From assembly GCA_009746045.1 (NCBI GenBank), contig RPFO01000465.1, positions 67,001 through 131,000 of the forward strand: 64,000 bases of DNA, read 5' to 3'. A model generated the notes under the pieces. That model did not search any database. It saw only the letters and a list, made by a program, of their open reading frames with translations, and had not been told where the DNA came from. Below, in pieces: positions 54,690-64,000 of this stretch. Both the position numbers and the translations under genes were made by a program. The stretch comes from Mesostigma viride. Lineage: Eukaryota > Streptophyta > Mesostigmatophyceae > Mesostigmatales > Mesostigmataceae. Position 1 is the first letter of the stretch, and every line of letters starts with the position of its first letter.

Positions 54690-55230
54690 AATATATTTAA
54701 AAAATTAAACTGGAACATATCTCCGTTGGGAGTACATGTAGCACATATCCCTTCAAGAAGGGGCATATGGCTTTTAATACATTCTGGGCTACTTCCTGCA
54801 AGGGTAGGGTGTAAACTACACCTGCTCTGGGTGCACAAAGTGCACCTGCACCACTATGTATTCCAGCAGCTAAGGCGTTGACATAGGCGGTGGAAGATCA
54901 TCATGGCTAAACAATGGCTAGGGCATGGCGTCTCAGCAGCTCTCTGCATGGGCAGAGCTTGGCTAAATTCCTAATGCATCATCCGGTTGTCCAGAGTCCC
55001 ATTATAGGTGCACAATCGCATAGGCGTGGGCCACGTGCTAAGCTAAGCCTGACTAATCTACACGACTGCTATATTCCCTAGACTGGGATTGCTGGGGTTG
55101 CAGTGGGCGCCTGCCAGGGCTTCTGGTCGACGTGGCCATATGACAGCCCCCCTCCAGTATACCGGTTCCCCCCCTACGGTCTGCCGGAGCTGGAGGTAGG
55201 TCGGCCACAGCTCCCGTAGTTAACGTTTTT
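54690..55230 (-). mobile_element. LINE family C 3' end fragment
   Basis: It opens with AAAATTAAACTGGAACATAT and CTCCGTTGGGAGTACATGTA. It shares CATTCTGGGCTACTTCCTGC with 29.2 kb and GTGGGCGCCTGCCAGGGCTT-like sequence (ORF1 3' part) with 15.4 kb. Decayed. Confidence 0.65.
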
Positions 55231-56716
55231 AAAACGCAATGTATAGGATATGGTTGCAATGCAGCAATGTGTGAAGGTGGTTGGAACGGAGCTTTGTTAA
55301 AATTGGATAATGTTACAGCGCTCACACACTTGAGGCTTGTACACGAGTTCGCCAAGTCAAGGCAACACACGTGAGGCGGGCTTGCAAGAGAACTGCCCAA
55401 TTGGCACTGGCCTATTCTTTATATACTTGTGCACTGTGCTTTGCTAGTCCTGAGCAGCCTAGGAGGCCTGCTCAGTAATAACACTCCCGGTACAGTATTC
55501 ACTACCTGTACAGCGCCCAGTTCCTATACAGTAGGTCTGCCATACAGGTACAGTGACCACAGAGCACAGTCCACAGTGACTAAATTGCATCTGCACCTAG
55601 AAGTCCAGGGCTAAGCCTGCGGTACCAACAGACCACAGGTTAAGGTTCTTATTTCCTGCGTACGACGTATTAATCCAATACCGTCGTAGGTTCAGCACCT
55701 AATTCCTGTCAGCCCAGGAATTACTGTCGACCCCATATGTCGTCGGCAAATATTCACGTCCGACTTAGAAGAACAGCCGGCTCGCGCTCGAGCGCGACCG
55801 GGAAGTCGGAGCGCCATAACTTTCTTGATACTTGTCGGAATGAACTCGTTCCGGTGCCGCTGGAATCGCAGAGATATTCCGAATCAGGAACACGCCAATG
55901 CGCTTGGCGTTAACTCCAATCCTTTCTTTCTTGAGCTGTAGCAGCTCACACAAGTCTACATACAAACACACACAATGGGTACTGGACATCCTCCCCGACT
56001 ACAAGTCACAACCCGCTGGGCATGACAGTCAGCTTGGATTCCTTATTATATGTACATAGCACCCATACTGGTTCAGGAGCACAAACAAATTACAATGAGT
56101 CCCTATCCCTTCCCGGGAGGCTCGTTGTGTTACCCATGTACAAAAGGTTGGCCAACTGTGGCAGCCCATAGGTGTTCAGCGAAGAACTTGAGAAGTATGT
56201 ACAACCTTCAGGACCTTAGGCGAAACCCCACAGATCACCCACAACAGCTCATCAGAAAACATTGCTGACCCCCAGACGGGAGTCGGCGCCGGTCTGCTGC
56301 CCCTTATCGAACCAGACACAACATCTACGCGAAGCACATGCAAAACACAAGCTCCTATACTCATTCCAACCGTGGAAAATCAGGGGACCTGTCGCCACCT
56401 CACCAGCATGGTGGATGGGTCAGCCAGTCCGTGAAACTCCGCCTTAAGACGGCACCAGGGAATCGAACCCCGCCCACAAACCACAGATCTGGGGAAACCT
56501 CAGACTGAGATGAAAACCCCAGATAGACATCTCTCCATCAGAGACAATGTCAGACATTCCCACACCAGAGACATGTCTCACCCCTCAAGGTGTGCTCAGG
56601 ATTATGTACAAGCAAGCTCCCAGCCTGATATCCAGAGACTTAAGCACCCAGCTCTCAGCTTTTAGACAGATAGACCGACTTGACAGTCAGCATTCATGAG
56701 CTTCCTCAGTACATTG
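55231..56716. other. Gene-free region left of the copia-like LTR
   Basis: No gene recognised. On the minus strand 56475-56451 contains GGGTTCGATTCCC next to TGGTGCC, like a tRNA T-arm or B box, but no matching D arm or acceptor stem was found. The region may hold an older retroelement. Confidence 0.4.
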
Positions 56717-57230
56717 AGTTAGAATGCGGTGGGATATATTGCTTGAGAACACTGAAGGCTGTGAGCAATGAATTGCTTGGTTCATTAGAAAATAGGTTTA
56801 CCCTTTATCAACGTTCCTCTCACCGGCTGCGCCGCCAGTGACCGTTGGGTGCAGACCGTTGGCCCGAGGCCACACGATGACAGGTAGCAGTCTAGTCACT
56901 GCATCGTGCGATCACAGATCAATGCACGCTGCAGTACGGTCCCTATCTAGGATGCTCTAGTACCGTCCAATGACAGGACACTACGTATACTGGGTACTGA
57001 CATCTGTCACGTACCTCAGTACCCAAAGTACCTATCTAGGGAAACGTATGCGACTCGACTAGCATTCCTATCTGCATAGCCCACGTGGTATTTATATTCA
57101 CATACCAACGTAGGTTTACAAGGCTTATTCATACGTTGTATTCACAATGCCTTTGAGACTTAGTCTACAGCAAAGCATGGAGACTAACTCCAGTATTGTT
57201 TTATTATTTATTTCTTAATGCAGGTCTGCA
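56717..57230 (-). repeat. 3' LTR of the copia-like element
   Basis: The stretch 56717-56850 is repeated at 63867-64000 with a single 1-nt indel, which defines the LTR. The inner boundary is placed at 57230, where the element-sense strand reads GTTGGGGG (a polypurine tract) and then TGCAGACC. TG...CA termini would give 56725-57230. The eight bases at 56717-56724 are also shared, so the outer edge is uncertain by a few bases. Confidence 0.75.
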
Positions 57231-57563
57231 CCCCCAACATTATTGTTATTGTTTTTAAGTTGATTAGGGGTACAAAAGAGACATGGCTGGTTGAGCCAGG
57301 TTGGTTACAGCTGGCTGTTCTGGCCAGGTGTTATATTGCACATTAAATAAGGTGTACACAGCTGGCTGGTTTGGCCAGTTACTGAAGCACACATTAAGTA
57401 AATGGATACAAAGCTTGTGTCCTCAAGCTGCAAATGGATACAAATCTGACCTAGCCAGCACTCACACCCCACAACGAATGTGTTGAATTTTATGGCGCCC
57501 AGCAGCTATCGCTGTGGTAAGGGGGTGTGGTGGTTGTGTACTGTGCTATGGCCAGTCATTTAT

Positions 57564-58373
57564 TCAAACACTGACTCTGATATCATAGGGGTTCATGTTC
57601 TGAAAGAGGAGCTGGTACTGTTGGCCAGCAGCATCCCGCAGCTTCGTGAGAGCGTCTGCTGGGTTGTCCTCATCATCCACATGAGTCCAGCTGGAAAAAT
57701 AGGTGGCCTCCTGTTTGAGGATCACCCAATCCAAGTCAGTGTGGACAGCAGCAGAAACAGATTTCTTGGTTAGAAAACTGATCACAGATTGGCTGTCAGT
57801 ATAGAGATGTGAGATGACATTGCATGTGCTGCCTGCCTGGGTTTGTAGCCAGGTGAGCATGTGCTGCAGGGAACGAGCATGCAATGCAGCAGACACCACA
57901 GCACGACATTCAGCTGAGTTGCTGCTGCCAGGTTTTCTGCGGTGTAGCCTGCTGTACCAGGAAGTGAGGGACATGTAATCTGACCTGTTGGTGAGAAAAA
58001 ACAGCCCTGATTCCCGTGCCCCCATCTGATTGATTGTTCTGCTCTCCATGGAGCTGTCCATGACACATTGGATGTGGATGTCTTCCATCAGATTCAGGCC
58101 ATGGAGGATGAGGGGGGGACAGTCATGGATCAACTTCCTGATGTGACTGCATTTGATTTTGACTAGAACATCATGGGTGACCCTGCTGATGACAGCTAAG
58201 GGAGCCCCACAGATGGCTGACCACCACCCCAGTTTGCCCTGAACAGTGGCACACATGTGTAAGGGGAGCAGGTGTGATGCAGCAGATCTAGACAATCTTG
58301 ATATATTCTGCAGGAGGAGAGAGAGAGCAGACCCATTGATCTGGCTGCCTGTGCAGCTGCAACATGATGCCAC
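57564..58373 (-). CDS. RNase H region of the copia-like element
   Basis: Contains the Ty1/copia RNase H hallmarks: CVMDSSMES, a SSNSAECRAVVSAALHARSL helix with the catalytic Glu, LYTDSQSVISFL and the C-terminal box WTHVDDEDNPADALTKL (like AD.LTK). The frame is open to its stop, and the 3' untranslated region and LTR follow. Confidence 0.75.
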   Translation of the reverse strand: MASCCSCTGSQINGSALSLLLQNISRLSRSAASHLLPLHMCATVQGKLGWWSAICGAPLAVISRVTHDVLVKIKCSHIRKLIHDCPPLILHGLNLMEDIHIQCVMDSSMESRTINQMGARESGLFFLTNRSDYMSLTSWYSRLHRRKPGSSNSAECRAVVSAALHARSLQHMLTWLQTQAGSTCNVISHLYTDSQSVISFLTKKSVSAAVHTDLDWVILKQEATYFSSWTHVDDEDNPADALTKLRDAAGQQYQLLFQNMNPYDIRVSV

Positions 58374-58417
58374 AGAACTGGATGGGGGTTGTGCTCAATT
58401 CCACCTGTTTGCCAATC

Positions 58418-59722
58418 TCATATGATTCCTGGACCTGCTGAATAAATTTCCACCTCAGCTCTAGGCCCACAAATGAGTTGGTCATCTCCATGCCACACAA
58501 AGAACAGCAGTCCAGAGGGGGTGGGTACAACAAAAAAGCATGGGTCCAGGTCATCATACGTGGCCTTGAGCTTTTTGAATACTTCCTCTGCTGAGTCTCT
58601 GAAAATTTTTGGGGCACTGACAAGCCCTTCCACCCCAATGTTGATGATAAGGTGGGGCTCATCAATATAAGGTTTCCACACAGCTGGGGTGTCTACCACG
58701 TACACCTTCCCTTTCCACACAGATTCAGCCTTTTCTGGGTCCCCCCTGAGGAAGGCCCTTTTAATGTCAGTGGCTTTGCAGACATAGTCTTGGCCTGCAT
58801 TGAGGTTGTGGAGGAATAGGGAGAGCATGATCCTGAGTGAGGTTTGTTGCAGCCCAGGTGTGTATGTTTCCCCTTTTGGCAGTGTGGATGTCCCCTTTAA
58901 TTCTGTGACACATGGTCTGGCATGGAAGATTGGGGAGCCCACTTTTTGTGGTTTTTGTTTGAGAACAAATTTTAATCTGAGCTTTTTGGCTCCCTCTGGC
59001 ACGTCCCATGAAGGGGTGACAGGCGGTTTGTATTGAGGGTTTTTGGGGTTGGGCAGGACCCATTCCTGCCTGGCTTGGTGGACAATGGCCATCAGCCACT
59101 TGGTAAACCCTTTTTGTGTTTTGCATTCTTGTATGACGTGGGAGATTTGGTGGGGTGAGTGCATGGCTATGTCCCACTTACCCAGCCCAAAGGCTGAGGG
59201 ATGGAGGAACTGGCTGTGCACTAACTTGTCCAGATCAGGGATCTCCCCTGGTGCATACTGAGTGTTGACTGCCTTGATGACAGCATCCATACCAGGGACA
59301 ATACTGGAGAGAGGGATTTTAAAGTGGTCCAGAGGAACTGCACCCACCCCTGTGACACTGAGCTCATTAGCTGAGATAAGCACCCCAGGATAGGATACAA
59401 AAGGTTCCCCCAACAAGGTGTTACCAGAGTACCCCTCCACCACCTGGAAGGGTGTCTGAATACCAAGTATAGGGAGCATCACTTGTCCCACTACATCCAG
59501 TGAGCTTTGGCCTGAGAAATCCTGCACCCGTGCCCAAAATGAAGGTGCAATCTCAAGACCAGGGATGGCTTGTGCACTGATCACACTGACCTGTGCCTGA
59601 GTGTCTATTGCCAGGGTCCAGGGGTCCTGACTAGTGCACACAGCTGAGACTTTTGCCAACCCTGCGGCCACAGCAGCTTGTTGCTTATGTGACCTGTGTA
59701 GTGCTTGCAAGGCGACTGCCAA
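58418..59722 (-). CDS. Protease-like domain and reverse transcriptase of the copia-like element
   Basis: A 434-codon open frame. Near the start WTLAIDTQAQVSVIS followed by GNTLLGEPFV resembles a retropepsin (D-T/S-G-A and ILG), with Gln in the Gly position. RT follows: KLRLKFVLKQKP, ATDIKRAFLRGDP (first catalytic Asp), LSAPKIF-like and VWHGDDQLICG (GDD in place of the usual YVDD, about 58475-58492). The frame then shifts near 58450. Confidence 0.72.
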   Translation of the reverse strand: MAVALQALHRSHKQQAAVAAGLAKVSAVCTSQDPWTLAIDTQAQVSVISAQAIPGLEIAPSFWARVQDFSGQSSLDVVGQVMLPILGIQTPFQVVEGYSGNTLLGEPFVSYPGVLISANELSVTGVGAVPLDHFKIPLSSIVPGMDAVIKAVNTQYAPGEIPDLDKLVHSQFLHPSAFGLGKWDIAMHSPHQISHVIQECKTQKGFTKWLMAIVHQARQEWVLPNPKNPQYKPPVTPSWDVPEGAKKLRLKFVLKQKPQKVGSPIFHARPCVTELKGTSTLPKGETYTPGLQQTSLRIMLSLFLHNLNAGQDYVCKATDIKRAFLRGDPEKAESVWKGKVYVVDTPAVWKPYIDEPHLIINIGVEGLVSAPKIFRDSAEEVFKKLKATYDDLDPCFFVVPTPSGLLFFVWHGDDQLICGPRAEVEIYSAGPGII

Positions 59723-59729
59723 TTTGACC

Positions 59730-61066
59730 TCAGAGCGGGAGGTTGGCAGACAGGTTCGTGCCTTGGGGCTGAGCTAATGCTTCCAACCCAGCTACCTCGT
59801 GCCTGGTTAAGCAATCCCCAGGTTGTGAAGTGGGCCTGGCTTCACTGAGGGTGGAAGGGTTCACAGAGGGTGCTGTGGTGCTGTCAACAGCAGTAATTGG
59901 TGGCTCAGAGCTACTGCTGGGCATGCTGGAGTTGCCAGATAGAAGTAGTGAGTCCATGCTTAAAGACTCTTCCCCAGGCACGTCTGCCATGGGAGAATAA
60001 TACTTCTTAATTCTATGACAGCTCACCCTGTGACGCTTCCCATTGATATTGTGCTTGACCTCCACGGTCTTGCTGTTTTTGGTAAATCCACGGATGGTAA
60101 CTGGACCTAGCCAAGTTCCAACCTTACCAAAGCTGTTTTCCTTGTAATAGAGAACTTGATCACCTTTTTGGAATACTGGCCTGGAATGGGTTTTATCTTT
60201 TTCTGCCAGTTTTGCTGAGGTTTGTGCACGTGCAGTGTTGTACAGTGCTATCACCTCTGGGGGATATACACCTGCCTGCAGGCCTGCTGGGATTACTTCA
60301 CCCCACGTGGCATGCAAGACAGGTCTCATGTTTAGGGTTGTGCACATTTCATGACACCAGAGTGCCCTGTCACAATAGACCCCTGAAGTAGCATCCTTGG
60401 AAGGATTTTTGGCTAGTAGGGTTTTGACAGATCTGATGGTTCTTTCAATGACCCCCTGACCCTCATGATCTTCCAGCCCAGCAATCTCTATTGCTTCACA
60501 CCCTTCCAGGTCAGTCAGACAAGAAAATTGTTGATCAAGCAAAATTCTGTCAACTGGGTAGAATCTGGGTAAAGCAATCATGAGTGCAACACGTAGCTGC
60601 CCTGCAGACATGCCAGGTAGGGGTTCCATTACTGTGAACCTGGACCATGAGTCTTTTAGGATCAGGTAGGGTTGGACATCTTTGTTGATGTGCATCACAT
60701 CCCCCACTATCATGCCCCTATTGGTGGAAGGAGTTGCAGTATGCCATTTTTGAGGTTTGGGGCTATTGAACTGACATTCTTGACAGTGTTGTCTAGCCAG
60801 TTTTACTGCATTCCTGAGTTGTTTTCCCATGCTACTACCCCCAGCCGTCTGGCCAGTTCCTCAGCCACTGTTTCATGACCCATGGCTAGGTGCAGCTGAT
60901 GAGCAAGCTCCTTGATATCTATGGAGTTGTCAACAGTAGGGGTTAGTGCTTTTATGTAAGGTTCCAGAACAGGGTGTTGGGAGGACAGTAAGGTTGCTGC
61001 CTCAAAATCAATTATGCCCTGGTTGCCATCCCCAATGGTAATGAGATCATCATCCTCAGAGTACAT
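59730..61066 (-). pseudogene. Integrase of the copia-like element, one frameshift
   Basis: The HHCC zinc domain has LHLAMGHETVAEELARRLG in one frame and, after a shift at about 60830, HCQECQ in the next. The catalytic core has GDVMHINKDVQ, LILKDSWSRF, ILLDQQFSC and GQGVIERTIRSVKTLL as candidates for D, D and E. The C-terminal part (KGDQVLYYKEN, TWLGPVTIRGF, RHRVSCHRIKKYY) is SH3-like. The second D to E spacing is about 29 residues, shorter than the usual 35. Confidence 0.7.
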
Positions 61067-63848
61067 AGGTGAGTGAACTCACATTGATTTGGGTAGCGAG
61101 GCCTGTTGCAACGGCTGCCTGGAGGCCCAGGGGATGACGTGCGTGCCAGCAGCCCGGGCAGAGATCCACCCCGTTGGCCAGGGAGTCGTTGTTGGGGCAG
61201 TTGTGCCGTGCGTGCCCTCGTTGGAAGCACCTCAGGCACCTTATGGACCAGGGTTGCCAGGTTGGTTGTTGTTGTTGTTGTTGTTTCCCTGCTGGGACCG
61301 GTTCTGGCCCTGCTGGGACCTGTTGTTGTTGTTGTTTTGGCCCTGTTGGGACCTGTTGTTATTGTTGCCCTGCTGGGACCTGTTGTTGTTATTGTTGTTG
61401 TTGTTGTTGTTGGGGTTGCCATGCAGGGGCACACGGTGCCACGTGTTGCCACGCCCCTGAGAGCCACTGCCCCCTTGGTGGGAGGACTTGTGGGTCTTGG
61501 GTGCCCCCCCTGGCTGGCCTGCCCCTTGCGTTTGTGGCCTTGGACACCCTGGACCTTGGGGTCCTGGGCCTGGGTTGCCAGTACCCAGGGGGTCCACTGC
61601 CTCCTCGATATAGAGCATGGCAGCTCTGAAGTTGTCCCAGAGGGACTTGAGGCCTGTAAGCAGGGTAGCCAGGACAGAAGGTTGCAAATTAGCTTTTGTT
61701 AGCCAGGTGTGGATGAGATACCTTGGTTGGAGCTTGAGAAGCTCAAGGTCTTTCTCAATCATTACCCTGTATGTTTTTGCATCCCCAGAGAGGTTATTCT
61801 TGTTCACCTTATATGCAGCAAGCCAGTTGAAACGTTCTACTGCTTCCATGTGGTTATTGGTAAGCACTAGCTGTTTCAGATCAGTGATAAAGGTAGGCCA
61901 CTGTTCAATGGCTGCTTCAGGTGTCAGGGTACGTTCCTGATAGGTTTGAATCAATGCTCTGATTGCAGGAGATGATTGATGGAATGTGGAGGAGGCCCTG
62001 AGAGCCTTAAACTGATGTCTAAGGTTAAGACCTTCCATCCCATACTCCAAAGCAAAACAAATTGCTTAGCTTGTTCAACAGTGTGACCCTCAGGCAAGCC
62101 AGCAATATTGATTTTGGATTCCTTTTTATGAGGGTTAAACACACCTGTGAGAGGGGGGTTGGCCCTCAAGAAGCCGTCGGTTGCTTGTTGCAGGCGGGTG
62201 GGGTCCAGGTTGATGGTCCCCCGCTCATACCGCGACATCAGGGCGCGCAGGCCCTCGACAGTTTGCAGCTGGTTAGCTGTTAACTGCTGATCTTGCAACG
62301 AGGCCAGCTGGGCCTGGAGAATGGCGAGCTGTTCCAGGACATCCCCGCTCCTTGGGGGGGCCTCAGCAGGCCTGTTGGGTGCCTGTGGCACCTCTGCACC
62401 TCCCCCCAGGGCCTCCTGGGGTCCTGGCCACCCCCCTGGTTTGGGAGGGGGCCCCAACCCACAGGGCGAACCTGGGGTGGTGGGGGAGGGGGAGGGGGGT
62501 GGTGGCCCGGGGGAGCCCGGGGGGTCCGGGTAACCCCACTGGGTCCAGCCCCATCGGTGGAGGGGCGGGCAGGGGTGTCTGCCTCTCTCTCCTCCTGGCC
62601 TCCTCCCGCATGAGACGCTTCATCTCCTTGCGTACCTCATGCTCCCGGAGGGCTGCCTGAAAGGCAGCCTCATCCTCGGGTATGTCAGGGAGTGGTCTCC
62701 CATGATCATAGCAGGCCGGACTGGACAGTCCGCCTCTTTGCCCTTCCTCGGCCCAGGGCCAGCAGTCCCTCCTTGTACTGCAGGGTTGGGGGGAGGAGGG
62801 TTTCTTGCTGGTGGTTTCCAGCGGGGGGCTTCTTCAGCTACCACCCCATGTTTGGCCAAGATGGCCTCCGTGACCCTGGCTTGGGTGATGGAGGACATGG
62901 TTTTAAAGTGTGCTGACCGAGCAAGCTCGGCCAGGTCTTGACTGTCCGCATAGTGCATGGGATAGTCAGCATTTTTTAAGAGGTCACGTAACCGCTGGTG
63001 GCCTCGCGGTACGCGTCCGCCATCGCCTGGTGGGTAGCCAGGCGACGGGCGGCTCCTCTTCATATTCTTGCCGCTTAGCGGCGAGCCGAAAAGCCGCCTC
63101 TCGGCGGACCTCTCGGTCCCGCTGCCTCGCTCGGCGTTCTTCATTTGCCACCAGCGCGGCCTGCTCGACCGCCAGGAGCGCTGGGGTAAGATTGATCTCA
63201 GTCTCCCCATCGGGGAGACTGGCAGTGTCGGATACCTCATCGTCGGACATTGGTTGTCCGGCGATGGGTTCCACAGGTTTTCGCACCACCCGTGCGAGTT
63301 TAATACTCTCCATGTCCTTCTTCTTGCGAAGAAGGGACGCAGAGGGTCGCCCAAACGTTAGCTCAATGTGGTTATGTGTCCCTGGGCGAAAGGGACATTA
63401 AGGTTTGATGTGGCGGGACGAAAGGTAATCGTCCCGTCCGGTGCCACCGAGGCCGTCTGACGGGGCATACGCTCCCGAAGAGATGGCAACGTGGGGCCGG
63501 ACTGTGGAGCCTCAGTGGGGTTTACCACCGAGGTCTCCGCAGCCATGGCCGCGCCAGCCGTGGTTGCGGCTGGGGCGCCGCCGGAGTCGAGGGTAAGCCG
63601 GTCTCCCCGGGGGGAGCCGTCTCGGCCTCCGGCCTCGCAGGGGAGGGGGGTAGGTCGGTCGGCTTTGCAGCCGCCGTCCCCTCGTCCTGGCAACCATTGT
63701 GAGTCTTTTTGTTCTTTTTCTTTTTCTTGGAAATGGCCGCATCGCCAGCCGGCTTCTTGTTGTTGTCTCTGGGCATCCGCCGATCCTGCCCATCATCATC
63801 CTCGTTGTAGGTAAGCTTCTTAGCGACATTCTTGTTCGTGATAGCCAT
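61050..63848 (-). pseudogene. Gag of the copia-like element, frameshifted
   Basis: Begins with a basic, Lys-rich N-terminus (NKNVAKKLTYNED, SKKKKKNKK). Next come disordered Pro/Ala regions, a charged helix (NEERRARQRDREVRREAAF), and the capsid-like part (LEQLAILQAQLASLQDQQL, YERGTINLDPTRLQQATDGF, AIEQWPTFITDLKQLVL, RFNWLAAYKVNK). A Gln/Asn stretch with RSQQG repeats follows, then a zinc knuckle CLRCFQRGHARHNC (minus 61238-61197, CX2CX4HX4C). Frame changes lie near 63600, 63330, 63080, 62640, 62480, 62050 and 61245. Confidence 0.75.
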
Positions 63849-63866
63849 GGTAGCAAATAAAATTCA

Positions 63867-64000
63867 AGTTAGAATGCGGTGGGATATATTGCTTGAGAAC
63901 ACTGAAGGCTTGAGCAATGAATTGCTTGGTTCATTAGAAAATAGGTTTACCCTTTATCAACGTTCCTCTCACCGGCTGCGCCGCCAGTGACCGTTGGGTG
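63867..64000 (-). repeat. 5' LTR of the copia-like element, cut by the window end
   Basis: It matches 56717-56850 except that one G is absent (GAAGGCTTGAG against GAAGGCTGTGAG). It lies just outside the gag start, as expected for the 5' LTR of a minus-strand element. The rest lies beyond 64000. Confidence 0.8.

Larger units (their letters stand above)
57231..63866 (-). mobile_element. Ty1/copia-like LTR retrotransposon, internal region
   Basis: Order on the minus strand is gag (63848-61050), integrase (61066-59730), protease-like plus reverse transcriptase (59722-58418) and RNase H (58373-57564), then about 330 bp of untranslated sequence. Integrase before RT is the Ty1/copia rule. The protease-like domain lies between integrase and RT, not between gag and integrase. 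About ten frame changes split the coding sequence. LTRs are nearly the same where both can be read. Confidence 0.82.

Noticed and set aside
56451-56530. A complete tRNA gene on the minus strand
   Set aside because: Only the T arm is convincing; no A box, anticodon stem or matching acceptor stem could be laid out.

Overview
This is a stretch of a nuclear eukaryotic genome, most likely a green microalga. The genes have GT-AG introns and GC-rich exons. They include a plant/algal-type GT29 sialyltransferase-like gene, an FkbM-type methyltransferase relic, an ankyrin protein and an armadillo-repeat protein, set among several LINE families, a Ty3/gypsy chromovirus and a Ty1/copia-like element. The lineage is inferred from gene types and general familiarity only. 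I found no tRNA, rRNA or CRISPR array.

Layout. 1-3770 is a 41/44-bp minisatellite (about 90 units) that ends 18 bp before a splice acceptor. 3789-6231 holds the last four exons of a GT29 gene (+). 6.3-18.7 kb is a mosaic of LINE fragments in both orientations plus a G-rich 445-bp higher-order satellite (11.1-12.4 kb). 19.0-19.8 kb is a GC-rich foldback element. 20.4-22.1 kb is an essentially uninterrupted (TTG)n array of about 1.66 kb between inverted arms. 22590-27307 is a three-exon armadillo-repeat gene (+), whose first intron again ends in a pyrimidine satellite touching the acceptor. 28.5-34.3 kb holds more LINE pieces, a frameshifted FkbM methyltransferase relic and a 45-bp hairpin insertion with a perfect 12-bp target duplication. 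34.3-38.0 kb is the 3' part of a chromovirus with its LTR. 38.1-44.4 kb holds an REL-endonuclease LINE fragment and a nearly full-length APE-type LINE (both -). 45.8-47.0 kb is an intact single-exon methyltransferase (-). 48.5-49.8 kb is an intact intronless ankyrin-repeat gene (+) with a plausible promoter, followed by an ankyrin relic. 50.2-55 kb is mostly gene-poor with LINE tails. 56.7-64.0 kb is a copia-like element (-), its 5' LTR cut by the window end, with integrase apparently ahead of the protease-like domain.

How it fits together. Only four host genes look functional (GT29, ARM, methyltransferase, ankyrin). They show no operon-like or pathway link. The window is dominated by non-LTR retrotransposons whose 3' ends fall into a few families (labelled A, C, D, F and H here), several ending in TTAA-type tails. 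Four insertions keep perfect 10-12-bp target-site duplications, which indicates recent target-primed reverse transcription with extreme 5' truncation.
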